DNA of 64,000 nt from Undaria pinnatifida. Taxonomy: Eukaryota; Sar; Phaeophyceae; Laminariales; Alariaceae. Below, piece by piece: positions 46,928 through 58,625 of the stretch. Both the position numbers and the translations under genes were made by a program. Below the pieces are notes generated by a model, which saw nothing but the letters and a program-made list of their open reading frames with translations, was not told the DNA's origin and searched no databases. The stretch spans positions 2,147,685 through 2,211,684 of the forward strand of contig JABAKD010000021.1 in assembly GCA_012845835.1 (NCBI GenBank). Reading direction: 5' to 3'. Every line of letters starts with the position of its first letter. The first letter of the stretch is position 1.

Positions 46928-47060
46928 TGCTACATTAAAAAGGGTTGGTTAGGCAGCGCTATCCACGAGGCCACTAAGTTACTTGACTGAGTGACGCAGT
47001 GGATAGCGCTGTATATGTAGCAAAAATCGTGTTTTTGGGTTCGTTAAATCCCACCGGCTT
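46928..47060 (+). repeat. Inverted repeat with a tRNA-like A box, B box downstream
   Basis: TGCTACAT ... AGCGCTATCCAC at the left is repeated inverted as GTGGATAGCGCT ... ATGTAGCA ending at 47022. The right arm reads GTGACGCAGTGGATAGCGC, a tRNA A box-like D-arm, and GGGTTCGTTAAATCCC at 47037-47052 resembles a B box. It looks like two tRNA-derived SINE heads inserted head to head, or one partly duplicated in inverse. It could form a strong hairpin. Confidence 0.5.
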
Positions 47061-47643
47061 GTAACTAATTCCTAGGCATATCGCCGCTCGCCACGAATCT
47101 AGATTCTTGGAATACATGGCCATAGCTCTTCATAGTGTCTTCCAGCGCTTATGCTCGCGAAGACAAATATGAAGTCGGTGAGATTCGAATCCACGATAGG
47201 ACTGGTATTCGGTATATATGATGTTATTGGACAAAGGAAACTCGCCGCGCAGTTTGACGGCTTAAGTGACAGACAGCCTCAAAATTCTCATCAACTCGTT
47301 ACAAAAAACGTCACGGAAGAAGAGTGCCGGTTGTCTTGCTTGCTTTTCTGCTCTTTGTGGTAATCACGCTGTGGGTTTTTTGCACGTCCTTCTATGAGGG
47401 TGAGCCGTGTCTTCTTGAGCGCGAAGCAGGGCGACGCGAAGCGAGCCATCTCCCGCTTCCTCCAGTCTTCCGACACGTCGACCGAGGTCTACGGCAGCGG
47501 GGTAGTCCCATTTTCACCTGCGTGTTTTCAGAGCCATTCGCACCAGCACATCCAAAAAAAGGTCACAAAGCAATTTTTTCTCAGGCAATTGTGTGAAGCG
47601 CAGCGTAGCTTGCCTTTCCATCGCGAGAATTAACGTGGCCAAA
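47061..47643. other. No supported gene
   Basis: At 47180-47195 the minus strand reads GTGGATTCGAATCTCAC, another lone T-arm-like word. Frames are short. Confidence 0.35.
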
Positions 47644-47904
47644 GACGAGTGCTACGATAGAACTGCACATGTTTTTTTTCTGTGGTTCTTCAGTTTGGGA
47701 GCTCAATTCAACTCACCCTCCTGAAAAACCTGTCCGGAAAAAAATAGAGCTTCTACTGCATGAACAATCTAATGGCCTAGGTACACAACAAGAATCATGC
47801 AAAACAAATTGGGCGATTTCCGACAATTTTGAGTTAAGGAGCCCCGTCATTCAGAAAACATTTTCGCCGAAAAAAATTGGTATATCTCTACCGTAGCATG
47901 CGTC
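47644..47904. mobile_element. MITE family 1, copy d
   Basis: TIRs are GACGAGTGCTACGATAGAAC and CTCTACCGTAGCATGCGTC. The core GAGTTAAGGAGCCCCGTCAT is inverted relative to copies a and c. The trinucleotide AAA flanks both sides and may be a target-site duplication. Length is 261 bp. Confidence 0.8.
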
Positions 47905-50076
47905 AAAAATATATTAAAAAAACACTCTCAACCTTAAGGCCGCAAGGAACAGGGGGTGGGAGGAGGGGAGGTACTCGCGCGCGTGACCCCGAGGCACTGC
48001 TAAGGGAAAACCCACCGGCGGCGCCCTTCACCATTACCTCGGTCCGCTTTTGCCAAGCTCTTGGGCTTCTGCTGATGATGGTGCTGTGCGGGACATGATT
48101 TTTCTGTTTTGTCTGCAGGACAGCTGGGTTTCGGATGTGCTGACACTGTGAACAGATGCTGCAACTGAACTGTTTCACCTGAACGAAGGAATTCAACGAG
48201 TTGCTGGATTCCCTGTTTGGTCTCACTGACAATATACGTTCAAGGCTTTCACAGGGAACAAGCATCTCGATCAGCCGAACGCACCGTTAAACGCTGTTGG
48301 ACGTCAGGCTCACACAATTGTTTAGTAAAGCAGACGAAAGCCGCCGTGTATTGTAGTATCATGTCTCCTTCTTCTCCGTTGCTGTTGAGCAACTCGCACG
48401 ATTGACTCGGTCCCGTCCCCGACGAAAAATACTGGGGGATTTGCTTGCCGTAGCTTAGCTAATAATTTATTGGGCACTATTAAGACGGAGGGAAAACACC
48501 ACGAGAGCTTAACACCGCAATGGAGCATGGAGGGCCCTCACGCGAGTGAACTCGAGGCACTGTAAGACGTGGCCCCCAAAAGGGAACCCCCTGCGTTAGC
48601 CTTGGTCAGTTAAGAAGTTGGAAAATTTCCTAAGGAAGCGTTGTTTAGAAATTTCTCTCGAAAGATCGACTTATACTCGCGCCAAAAATGAATTCACCAA
48701 CTACTGCACGGGGGGTGCCTTCAATACCTATGACTTCTCATTCAGAAACACCGTTGCATAATAGGCACCAACTACCTGGTATGCACTCTTACGACCTACG
48801 TACTCGGGCAATGATCGGCCAATCAATATGTCCGCGCCATTTGATGCGCCCCGGAGCATATATAATGCACGTTATCAAATCATTGATATCGACGAACTCC
48901 TTAATACGCAACACTTGCCTACGCAAAGGGCACGATGCAAAGGCCGTGCCCACGCACCGTAGTTCAAAATCTGTAGTGCACAGACAGCTTAAATCACACA
49001 TCCGTTCAAGCTTACGATAACTGCCTTCCGTCAATAACATGCCTCGTTGATATAGACGTACTGCCCTCCGGTCTGCAACAACATAAAAATTGCCTTTCGC
49101 CCACTCTCTTCCACCTCAGATAAGATCACTCTATCTCCAAACATTTTGGGCCCAAAAAAGAAGGCGCCGCTCTGAAACCCGTCTACCGCCAGGGAAGTTG
49201 GCGATTCCCGGGTGGTACGTACAGTGGTAGGTAAGGCGGTGGGAATGTATCGGGTGTTCGACATTAGGCGGACAGAGTCGGCACTCACCACAGGAAAGAC
49301 TGCGAAAGGGTGATCCACCCTGTCGTCGGAGGACAAAACACTAACCTCGATTCATTCTGGCCTCCGCATCTGGACCCAAACTCCCTCTGACTACGGTATG
49401 CGTTTGTCATCACTTGTGTTAACAGAGGGGGTCTGGTATTGCTGTATTGCTGTAGCTTCCACCTCCGAGCACAACTCTCTCTCTCCGTGTGGTACTGTCG
49501 GCAATCGTTGGGCCAGAAACACATCATACTGTGCAGAGAAACACCGAAGCCAAATACCGTGATCAACGGCCGATTTCGCCGCAACCACTCTCTAACCAGC
49601 CTATTGAATATGGGGTGGCCTTTCACGATAGGGCGGTAACTGTTTTGCAAGTGCAATTGACCGTCGGATACAGGCCCCAGTACTGCATCATATACTGCGA
49701 TGTTTTACCTGCTACACGGCTAGCTGATGCAACGAAGCCGGCAAACTTGTGTGCTCACTCGTTTCGCTCAATTTATCCCCGAAGGTCACCTGCTGGAGTC
49801 CTACTGACGGCTGAATATTGCATGTCAATATATAATGACCTGAAGACATCCTGGATAGGCTACCTGCAGGCTGGCACCAGTACTTGACCACTTGACCTGG
49901 TCGTCCTCGGCAGCGGTTAACGTTCCATACTAAGCCTGGCAATCGACATAGCCGTTCGACGTTCTCGATCTGCCTTTACCATTACAAGGAACATATTTTT
50001 GTGCACCTCACTCATCGCAGTTGGCTGTCGAAATTTGGACGGTCGCTCATACATTTCCCTGGCTTTGCTCATACAT
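47905..50076. other. No supported gene; several overlapping frames
   Basis: Frames of 100-130 codons occur at 48688-49020 (plus), 49031-49336 (minus, ending LQTGGQYVYINEACY), 49285-49656 (minus) and 49489-49887 (plus). The 49031-49336 frame is the most protein-like and lies downstream of the FNIP gene on the same strand, but I recognise no domain. The overlapping pair at 49.3-49.9 kb cannot both be real. Confidence 0.3.
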
Positions 50077-52230
50077 CTATTGCCACGTACCCGGCCATGG
50101 AATTTCACGGGCAATAGGTTGGTCGACCTCGCACACAGTCAGCTGCCGCAGTGAAGCCGGCCATTGGATATGACCGCCCGTGTAGTTCAATCTGCGCCCG
50201 AAGGTGATACGCTGCAGCGCGGGCGGCCACACGACCTGATGCAGTGGCTGGTCGAACGAACATCCAAACTCCAAACACAATAGACCAGGCGGCCAACTCA
50301 CCCGATGGATTGCCTGGTCGAAGAGAAATCCAAACGTGAGATATTGCAATGAGGTCGGCCACACGACGTTATCAATTCGCCGATTGAAGCAAGACCCAAA
50401 CGTCAGCCGTCTAAGCGAGGCCGGCCACGCAGCAAGGCCGATTGGCATGTTGAAGCTACCCCCAAACGTTAAACTCTGGAGAGATGTAGGCCACCGCACA
50501 CGCTCGATCGGCTTGTTGAAGTTATCTCCAAACGTTAGAGTCTTCAACGCGGCTGGCCACACAACCTTGGTGATCGGCTTGTTGAAGCTACCCCCAAACG
50601 ATAGAATTCTAAGGGAGCTCGGCCATACGACGCCCTCCACCGGTCGGTTAAAGTCAGCCCCTAGTACTAACCGGCGCAGTAAAGGTGGCCACACGACTCC
50701 TTTGATAGGCCCATTAAATCTATCCCCAAACGTCAAATGCAGAAGCAAAACCGGCCACACGACCTTGTCGGAATTTAAACGGCAGGGCTCATCCAGTAGA
50801 GTGTTCACACTCTCCACACACATCGTTGCCTGATCGAACAGGGAGATTCTTCTTCTCCTCCTCCGATCCTCCATCGCCGGGCGAGATAACAAGCGCTGGG
50901 TTGGTCGCCTATAGATATCGCCTTCGCACACTGAGGTGCTGAGGTGCCGCAGCAAGGCAGGCCACGAGACCTGAACAATTCGTTGGTCGTACCCGCCCAG
51001 CGATAGCCGTCGGAGCGATTCCGGAAAGCTTCTGCCGATCGTCTGGTTGAAGTTACCGCCAAGCGTTAGCTGCTGCAGGGTAGCAGGCCACTTGACGCCC
51101 TGAACCGGACGGTTAAAGGTCTCGCCGAACGTAATCTGCAGGAGAGACGGGGGCCACACCACGTGGCGGATTGGACGATTGAAATCCCCTCCAAACGTCA
51201 AAATCTGGAGGTTAGCCGGAAAAACTCCATGTTGTACCTGGAGTTTTCTCTGAGGTCGATGGTCCTGTTGAAGTTGACGGCCTGGTTGACGCTGGTAGCC
51301 TTCCATGATCATGTACCCAAGGGGATGATCCACATTTGACCCTCTCGGCAAGATTGGACGCGCGGCGGCTTCAACGGATGTGTCGAATCCATCTCCGAGC
51401 GTGAGTCGCGTCAAAGATAATGGCCATTTGACAGACCGGAAATTGCGGGAGCACTCACCGAGGTTCAGCTCCCGCAGGGAGGGCGGCCAGACAACCAAAC
51501 TGATCTCGTTGCCGAGCCTACCCCCGAACGTCAAACACTCTATCTCTGAGTCACCCCATTTAACCATGTGGAGTCTCTGCTGAAACTGAGCTCCGAACGT
51601 TAGATGCCGTAAGGAAGCCGGCCACACCACCTGATATATCGCCTGATTGAAGTGAAAACCAAACGTAAGGCGCTCTAGTGAGGCAGGCCACGCGACACCC
51701 TTCACAGGTCGATTAAAGCAAAAACCGAAGACCAACTCTTGGAGCGAATCCGGCCAGACGACATCCGCCACCGAATGGTTGAACGAAAAACCGAACGTGA
51801 TCTTCCGCAACGAAGCCGGCCACCAGGCCCTGCTGAAACCCGAGCGGCGCCCCCAGCAGGTTAGCATGCGCGTTAGCCTCGAAGCTATCCCGCCGCCATT
51901 AGCGTGGAACGCGTCCCTCCCTCCTGAAATACACGCTGGTGGAAGTTCCCACGTTATGGAGCGCACTTCTAGCGCCGGGATACACCTCGAGGCGTGGCGT
52001 TTTTTCCGGGACGCACGCATTCGACAGTTGTCCCGGAATGTTTTTTTTCCCTGCCGATTGTGGCGTAGCCATGTACGGGTTTGTGTTTCGTCGACGACCA
52101 CGATGTGCGTGGTCGGGAGGTTTCGGCATGCCACGCATAGGTCCAAACACGCCATCTCCAAGTTTGTTGTTGGCACGTACCATTCGATTCCGTTGTAACC
52201 ATGGTTTAGCGCTAGGGACAAAGCGTCCAT
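50077..52230 (-). CDS. FNIP-repeat protein
   Basis: About 22 tandem repeats of 22-23 residues fill most of this 717-residue product, from about residue 137 to the end. The unit has the form WPxSLxxLxFGxxFNxPIxxV, as in WPASLRRLTFGSCFNRRI. This is the FNIP (LRR-related) repeat, known from Dictyostelium and stramenopile proteins, which forms a solenoid and usually serves protein binding. Two spacers interrupt the array: after repeat 7 (a Gln/Arg-rich stretch) and after repeat 12 (including MEDRRRRRRISLFDQATMC). The N-terminal 136 residues contain a helical Leu/Cys segment and no recognisable F-box. I chose the ATG at 52230; the frame stays open upstream to about 52555 but without an ATG, so that part is 5' UTR or an upstream exon. 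No intron is needed. Partner and role are unknown. Confidence 0.8.
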   Translation of the reverse strand: MDALSLALNHGYNGIEWYVPTTNLEMACLDLCVACRNLPTTHIVVVDETQTRTWLRHNRQGKKTFRDNCRMRASRKKRHASRCIPALEVRSITWELPPACISGGRDAFHANGGGIASRLTRMLTCWGRRSGFSRAWWPASLRKITFGFSFNHSVADVVWPDSLQELVFGFCFNRPVKGVAWPASLERLTFGFHFNQAIYQVVWPASLRHLTFGAQFQQRLHMVKWGDSEIECLTFGGRLGNEISLVVWPPSLRELNLGECSRNFRSVKWPLSLTRLTLGDGFDTSVEAAARPILPRGSNVDHPLGYMIMEGYQRQPGRQLQQDHRPQRKLQVQHGVFPANLQILTFGGDFNRPIRHVVWPPSLLQITFGETFNRPVQGVKWPATLQQLTLGGNFNQTIGRSFPESLRRLSLGGYDQRIVQVSWPALLRHLSTSVCEGDIYRRPTQRLLSRPAMEDRRRRRRISLFDQATMCVESVNTLLDEPCRLNSDKVVWPVLLLHLTFGDRFNGPIKGVVWPPLLRRLVLGADFNRPVEGVVWPSSLRILSFGGSFNKPITKVVWPAALKTLTFGDNFNKPIERVRWPTSLQSLTFGGSFNMPIGLAAWPASLRRLTFGSCFNRRIDNVVWPTSLQYLTFGFLFDQAIHRVSWPPGLLCLEFGCSFDQPLHQVVWPPALQRITFGRRLNYTGGHIQWPASLRQLTVCEVDQPIAREIPWPGTWQ

Positions 52231-55052
52231 ACTGAGGTTTCGTTGTAGTCCTGCCCGACGTTTGCAACGGAATGGAAAAACATGTAGCGTTTTAGTCACA
52301 CAATCACGGCGGAATGGAAGTTTGACACACAAGGAGCCATGCTTTGCTGCGATAGCCTGCTTGACCACACCACGGACTCGGGCAATGATTGAGTTTCTTT
52401 GAGTAACGCTATGGAGGCACGTCCCATTATATTGGCACACGACGAGCCGAACGATGGTACCGTAGAGGGGGTGTGGCCGATACAGAACACTTTGTTGGCG
52501 TCGCGAAGGTGCAATCAGGCCATTATTCGCCTTATTCGTACACCCATACTGTAGATTATCTCATCCCTACAATGCTGGGCCGAAGCACGTTGGTGTTACG
52601 GGGGCGAAAACGGGACTCTTATATGACTTACGACGCGGGTCCCTTTGTCGAGGGTGCCAGACTGAAGGTGAGGAGCACTTTTGAATGTGCCTAAACTATC
52701 TTACAAGGGGTTATGTACTTTGTCTCGTAGTCTCATATATACGAGAAGCTCTACATTCCTAACAAACACCGACGTCTGACAACAGTAAACCTAACTCCCG
52801 CTGAACCCTTCCACCGGCTGCGTAATCACACAGCACAAACATACTAACGCAGAGTAGATAGAGTGCAGATGTACCGCAAAAGTCCAAACTTTAGACCCAA
52901 CAGCAACCTCTCTAAAAAATAATCGTGGTCCATACGTGGCGTGGGGGTTTCAGCATTCGGGCGACGTCGATGTTTTTGGAGTCTTTCCAAGTCGCCCGCG
53001 CAAATGGCCAGTTATTCTCAATGAACTCCTGAGATTCGGTGAATTTCGGCCTCGACAAACGCCCCGCTAAATGTTGTTATTTTATCGCTTTTTGATTCAG
53101 GTACAGAGCCACCTGTGCGGGAATGTCAAGGTCGGTGCCGCACCCTTCTTTATCGTTGACTGGTTCATTTGATTAAACAAGGTTCTTACCTGTGTGTGCC
53201 CCCTCAAATAACAACTTGGCCAGTGCTTAGTCAACGCTTATATTTCTTACAAGAGAAGCGCAGCTCATGGCAACCCACGAATATAACCACTCTTACAAAA
53301 AACCTTGCCCCTTGGGCCGTCTTCGCTGTGATAGTGTATAATTTTTGCAACCATATGAATGCCTAAGAACAAACGACGCCGATTTTTCAAACACGAAATA
53401 TACATATTCGGGGTAGATCTGTCGCATTGTTGTAGTGCTGTATCTTATCTCCCCACTACAACACGCGTGACAGCGTTTCGCCTACATCCACCAACCGGTC
53501 ACGCCAAAGCGAGAAATAACCTGCGTCCCGTTGCTAATGCCCTATAAGGTGGCATGACATGGTTACATGGAATACACGAAAACATATCGTCGACGTCGAC
53601 TTCATAACGTTGACCAACTGATCTACTACCGTACCAGACGTCTCAAGGCAGAGGTCTCGAACATAGGGCGACTAATCGAAACATTCCATCTCACAACGGT
53701 CGTCGGACCCTACTCGTTTGAGGTGCGTGAACGCTTTGGCAATAAGCCTGTATGAGTTTATCTATAAGCAGCGCCTGTTAACCGTCTTCGGGTCTCCAGA
53801 AAACGGTTGAAACAAATACATGTCCAACTTTACCAACAGTCTACGACCACTAATTGTGCGCGGCGGTACTGTCGATTATAGTAGTAGCATAATGCTGCAT
53901 GTACTGTGCAACTCCGTGCAATATATCAAAATTTGGACGCCGAATATACCATGCTATCACGCCCTCCTTTAGCAGTGACTGATGCGATGATGGGCACATG
54001 TTGTTCCTATGCAGGGGTCCCCTAAGCATTCTCTTGGCAACGATAAAAACGTTACAGGCATTTCGAATATCATGCGCACTACTAAACACACAGCATTATG
54101 TCACAACTCCAACCCCGCATGGGTCCGGCCAGCTTCAGCTCCAATTTGCTTAAGGCACGGTGATGGTGTCTCCGGGGGACATCCTGGTTCGCTCCCGGGT
54201 ATTTACCGGTAGGATGGGTGCATATTAAGGAGCGGGAGGGGGGAGGGTACTCGTTTGTTGCTTACCTTGGTCGTTTAACTATTGACCATGCATTCACTTC
54301 GAGACTGAGCACCGTTCCTACTACTATTAGAGACGCCTCTAACATTTTTGCGCTCATTACGCGTTCTCCACTTTTACAAAAAAGTGTTTTGCGTATTGCA
54401 AGGGGGGTATAACGGTTACCGGTGCTGCTTAAAACATTCCATATATACTCTCTTCGAATTGGGGCAGCGATACATTCGACTCCGACAGCGGGACTCTGTA
54501 CCTACGAGCTGTGATACAGGTAAGCACCTCCCGTGAGGGTATCACATTTGCGCGATATAATCTGGCTTGGGTGTAAAGACGCTATTCGCCCTCAACAAAT
54601 GTATAGGTGTCACGTCTCTTCTAGTTTGCCATATATACACCATCACTATACCACGATACGTTGAGAGTAGCTCCTTAGCTGAACAGTGCTCCCTTCGAGA
54701 TGTCGACTGCGTCCACTCGTGTTGTCACCGCACGACATTCTGGACTACCTAAAACAGCATCTTTGACGTTTCTTTCGATACGCGTCTTCCAAGAAAATTT
54801 CGAACCAGGCAAGCACCGCCTTCGGTATGACATCCTTATAGATCACAGGCTTCCACGGATTATGACTCGATTTGCGCGCCAACCTCTCGCGGTTTGCATG
54901 CGTAGATGGGTCGATACCGCACAGGTCGGGAAGTGTCGGGCCAGCAGTTTTCACAGCTCACGGAAATGGTTAAGTCACGCCGTCCCGACCCGAGAGTGAT
55001 GTCGCGAGGAGTGAAATATCAGGTTTACTAACACAATGGTGACCGTATATTT
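52231..55052. other. No supported gene; upstream of the FNIP gene
   Basis: The open minus-strand frame continuing to about 52555 may be transcribed leader. Beyond that, frames are short on both strands. No clear promoter element was identified. Confidence 0.35.
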
Positions 55053-55451
55053 CTACCTAGAGCGGTACTCACTTTCCCTTGTAGTTCTTTCGAAGGAGCT
55101 TGCCAACGTCGGGCGAAACCCCTGGTTCGTTTCGACACAATGCTGGCCTCTGGCTTCTTCCTCTGACACCACCCGTTCGCCCACGTTTGTCACTGAAACC
55201 ACCGCCGCATCCCGATCTAGCCTTGCTGTCGGAGCCGCTAGCGTATTGGATACCCTTTCCTCCGTTCTTACTGTAGTAGAGCCGGTACTCTCGTATGAAC
55301 GACATGTTTCCGCCGATGCCGCGGCTGTTCCTTCCGACAAAGCGACAATATCGCGGAGCCTTGGAAGCGTGTAGCCCATAAATGCAGCTTTCTTTGCCTG
55401 ATATTGACATGTAAGGCATGGAGAAGGACGCAAAAAGGAAGGCAAGGTCAC
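55053..55451 (-). CDS. Unassigned 132-codon frame
   Basis: Of three overlapping long frames at 55036-55575 this one looks most protein-like: Ala/Ser/Thr/Glu-rich, with LRDIVALSEGTAAASAETC and LDRDAAVVSVTNVGERVVSE. A GTAAGA donor-like site lies inside, at about 55267-55272. No domain is recognised. The overlapping frames on the plus strand (55036-55374) and on the minus strand (55069-55575) cannot be excluded. Confidence 0.3.
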   Translation of the reverse strand: MTLPSFLRPSPCLTCQYQAKKAAFMGYTLPRLRDIVALSEGTAAASAETCRSYESTGSTTVRTEERVSNTLAAPTARLDRDAAVVSVTNVGERVVSEEEARGQHCVETNQGFRPTLASSFERTTRESEYRSR

Positions 55452-55575
55452 CGTGTAACCCGGGAGCGAAGCGATTCTTTATAGAGGAATTCGATACTGA
55501 CAGAGAAACGAAGAGGAAGGAACGGATTGGCCAACATGTAACCCAAGAACGCTTCGATGGTAAGGATAACGGCAT

Positions 55576-56031
55576 AAGTACAAAGCAACGCCAAAGTTAG
55601 AACAGCGTGTACACCACGAATGACAGTGTGTCATACCTGACGATGATAATGACACGTTTTTATTTCGAGCGAGTGCAAGTAACGTGGGGGCACGAAACAA
55701 ATTATAGGAAAAAAAAAAATCAATCTGACCGACGGCACTCCTCAAATGACATTCTGTCCAATATCGTTTCGAAAACCCATTTGTGTTCTGGGGTACTTTT
55801 CAATCCACACAAACACGACACGAGATTTTTGGTTGGGCCAAGCGTACTTATTTCGTAAACGTCACGATTAGGTCGAGGTGGAGAGGTCTCCAACCGGGAA
55901 GTCCCACGAAACTTAACCGCACCCCGACCGTACCATGCGTCAGCAGAAGTTTGGGCAGGCAGTGATAAGCACAACCATGACAAAATTGAAGGTGCGGGGG
56001 GGGAACACATTATGCATGACCCGTATTAGGG
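55576..56031. other. No recognisable gene
   Basis: Short frames only. Confidence 0.4.
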
Positions 56032-56306
56032 AGTCATCCGACGGTAGGGGTTGCAGTTGTTGGATCAACTTATATTGTGTTTGTGTGCGATGGAGCTTCG
56101 CAGGTGAGAAAGTATGGGTTAGGTTCTAGTGAAGCCACTTCATGAGTACATGAATTTTTCTAAGTAAGGCATAAAAGCTTGTGGTCGGTTTGTGGCAACG
56201 AATGCCTTCGAAGTCATTTTTTCTATTAGGTATTGTGTGGGCTCCTTTTGTTAGGGGCCCAGAAAATTCTAAAAATCTGTTGCACCTCCCCACCATGGGA
56301 TGGCTC
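56032..56306. mobile_element. MITE family 2, copy b
   Basis: It begins AGTCATCCGACGGTAGGGG and ends CCACCATGGGATGGCT, an imperfect TIR. The inside has GCAACGAATGCCTTCGAAGT and ATTTTT, shared with the copy at 61902. Length is 275 bp. Confidence 0.75.
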
Positions 56307-57455
56307 TACGCACATCTAAACATCGTCCCACCCCTTCATGGCCGGGACGGAGCACTTCGGGTTTTCAGGGAGAAGACAATAGGAAGAGAGGGGGTAGGTG
56401 CATACAAACCCCTCCAAACAATGGCAAACTCATAATATTGCTTGGTCCCTGGAAGCCTTGACAAGACATGCATACTCGGCCATACTCGTCTTGTAGGTGT
56501 ACCACGACAAACGCCTAGCGATGCCCAAAGTGATTGTGTCACAATACCGTTTTAACCCTCGTTCGAACAAGGTGTTCCCCTTCTTGGTGATCCAACACTA
56601 TGTACCATTTTGATGTCGAAAACCTTAATATTCAACCGCTGGGCTACGAAGAAGTCTTGTTCTCAGCCAGATCTTTACGGGCAAATACCACTCTCTCTCA
56701 TTCGAACTAGGTCTGGCAATAGGACCTTCTCCGAGAGTCCGGAGGCGTCCACGAACCATCTAGCGGACACAAGTTGACAAACGCTAGAAACGTCCTGAAG
56801 CGCCAGCTCCCATGGACAGCGACACTGTTAGCATGTCGAACAGCAACCTCATGCGCCAAGGACGGTAGCGACGACCACCTCTGCCAGTTTCAGCGTTGAC
56901 ACCCAGGCAACACTCACAACTCATGCAAAGCGACGGCAACAAACGAGCGAGATACTATCGAGCCTCTAGAAACGTACGGGCGTGCTGTATTACCTCCCTA
57001 CTATGCGATCCAGACACGCCCCTCATACCTTAACAACCCGGGAGGTTTCGATTAGTTGACACTGTCAGACAATCTCATGCACTGTGGTCGTCAACTAGAT
57101 CCAACGCTTGCAGAGGCGAACGTGTTCATTCAATTAATATGGATCAAAACAACGGCAGGAAGCGGGGGATCAAGACACTTGCTAACTCATTGATTTAGGT
57201 GATTGCCCGCACCTGCTCGCACTAAAGTCCAAGCTAAATTTCGATATACCAAGCAACACTCACTCCGAGAGCAAACACGGTTTTGACAGCTGAATGTTAT
57301 ATATAGGGTTTGACGGTTGACATCGTACACGTAGAAAATATCGATATTTCACGACCTAGATGAGACGTCCACCAGCCCTTGCAACGTGGTCACAACCCAT
57401 TGCGGGTGGCGGTGGCGACTGAACATAATAGACCATAGGTTGTCGGCGGCAATTT
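56307..57455. other. No recognisable gene
   Basis: Nothing beyond short frames is seen. Confidence 0.4.
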
Positions 57456-58160
57456 CAATCGATGGACAAACCATTTTTTAGGCTATTGCTCACACAACGC
57501 TTCTCGGAGTTGCCTTCCCGACATCTATTGTTCAGCACTGACTGAAGCAATCCATGGAAAAAAATATACCTGGTATTGTTTATTGTTCGAACTATATATA
57601 TTGCGGTTGCTTGCCCGGCGTCTAATGTTCAGGACAAACGCCATCGATGGACAACAATCATTAGTCCTTTGTGGAAACAGGGTGTATTCAGGTTGCTTCC
57701 CCGGACATTTACAGTTCAGAACAATAACCATCGATACATAACCCACAACAGTCCGCCCCCCCAAAACAGCGAGTAAAAATAACGAACATTTCAGTGCTGC
57801 TCGACTCGTGAAGAAGGACGGCACACAACCACTTATCTTCATGAGTTTTGTAGTACAGTACACAAACGAGTATCGAACGGTGGCGTCGTGGTCGCAGGGG
57901 GCACCGTGCCTCAGGATATAGGACTGGGAGCTGGTTTCAAAACCTGTGATCTCGTTAACGAAATGTTGGGGGCTACCGTAGAACGGCTCTGGACGGTTGC
58001 GCAAATAATGTTGCCGTTGCTTCCCTGGAAAACGTTGCTGTGGGCAATCGCCATCGATAGGCAAGGCCTTGTGTCCTACTGTTGTCACAGTTTTCATTGC
58101 CGTTGCTTCCCTGACACATAATCTTCCACACCGAGGAATATCTATCGATGGACAACGTTT
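57456..58160. repeat. Degenerate tandem repeat, about 86-97 bp unit, with ATCGATGG
   Basis: TTGCTTCCCCGGACAT-like words recur at 57510, 57607 and 57693, and again near 58015 and 58100. Each is followed by TTCAG and then ATCGATGGACAA (57462, 57643, 58146) or close variants. The 57781-58000 part is less regular. The 190-codon minus-strand frame here is a by-product. Confidence 0.6.
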
Positions 58161-58267
58161 CCAGTCTATTCTGGCGGACTGTAGTCGTCGACGAACACTT
58201 TTACTGGCCGCCTATGGCCTAAAACTATCAAACAATATTGCTTCCTCAATATATTGTTTAACTTTGC

Positions 58268-58625
58268 CATCGATAGCCATTGCCAGCCACACGATATTGT
58301 GAAGCGTGCCCTTGAATGCTCATTGCTAGCCCCAATAGATTGGGAAGCATGCCCTTCGACCGATATTGACGTCCTCAACAGAGCTTGAAGCGTGTGCATC
58401 GATGGCCTTGGCCAACCTCAAACGATTGTGAACCGTGGTCATCGATGGCATTCTCCACCACAACAAAGCCTGCGAGGTGCCCGTCGGTGGCGATTGTCAG
58501 CCACAACAAATTGTGCGGAATTTGTATCGATAACCATAGTCCTCCGCAATTGTTGGTGCAATAGATGGTGCAGCTATATATCCACAGCAATGGTGCACCA
58601 CAAGATATTGTGCGCAGTCGTCTAC
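58268..58625. repeat. Minisatellite with 43-bp unit
   Basis: Units start near 58268, 58311, 58355, 58396, 58440, 58482 and 58525, with one or two worn units beyond. Each carries CATCGATGGC-like, CCAGCCACAAC-like and GATTGTGAAGCGTG-like words in that order. The palindrome ATCGAT and a PyCCAC box are the most constant parts. The unit is related to the longer one upstream through ATCGATGG. Confidence 0.7.

Noticed and set aside
51779-52198. Long plus-strand frame opposite the FNIP gene N-terminus
   Set aside because: Shadow of the minus-strand coding region; no domain of its own.
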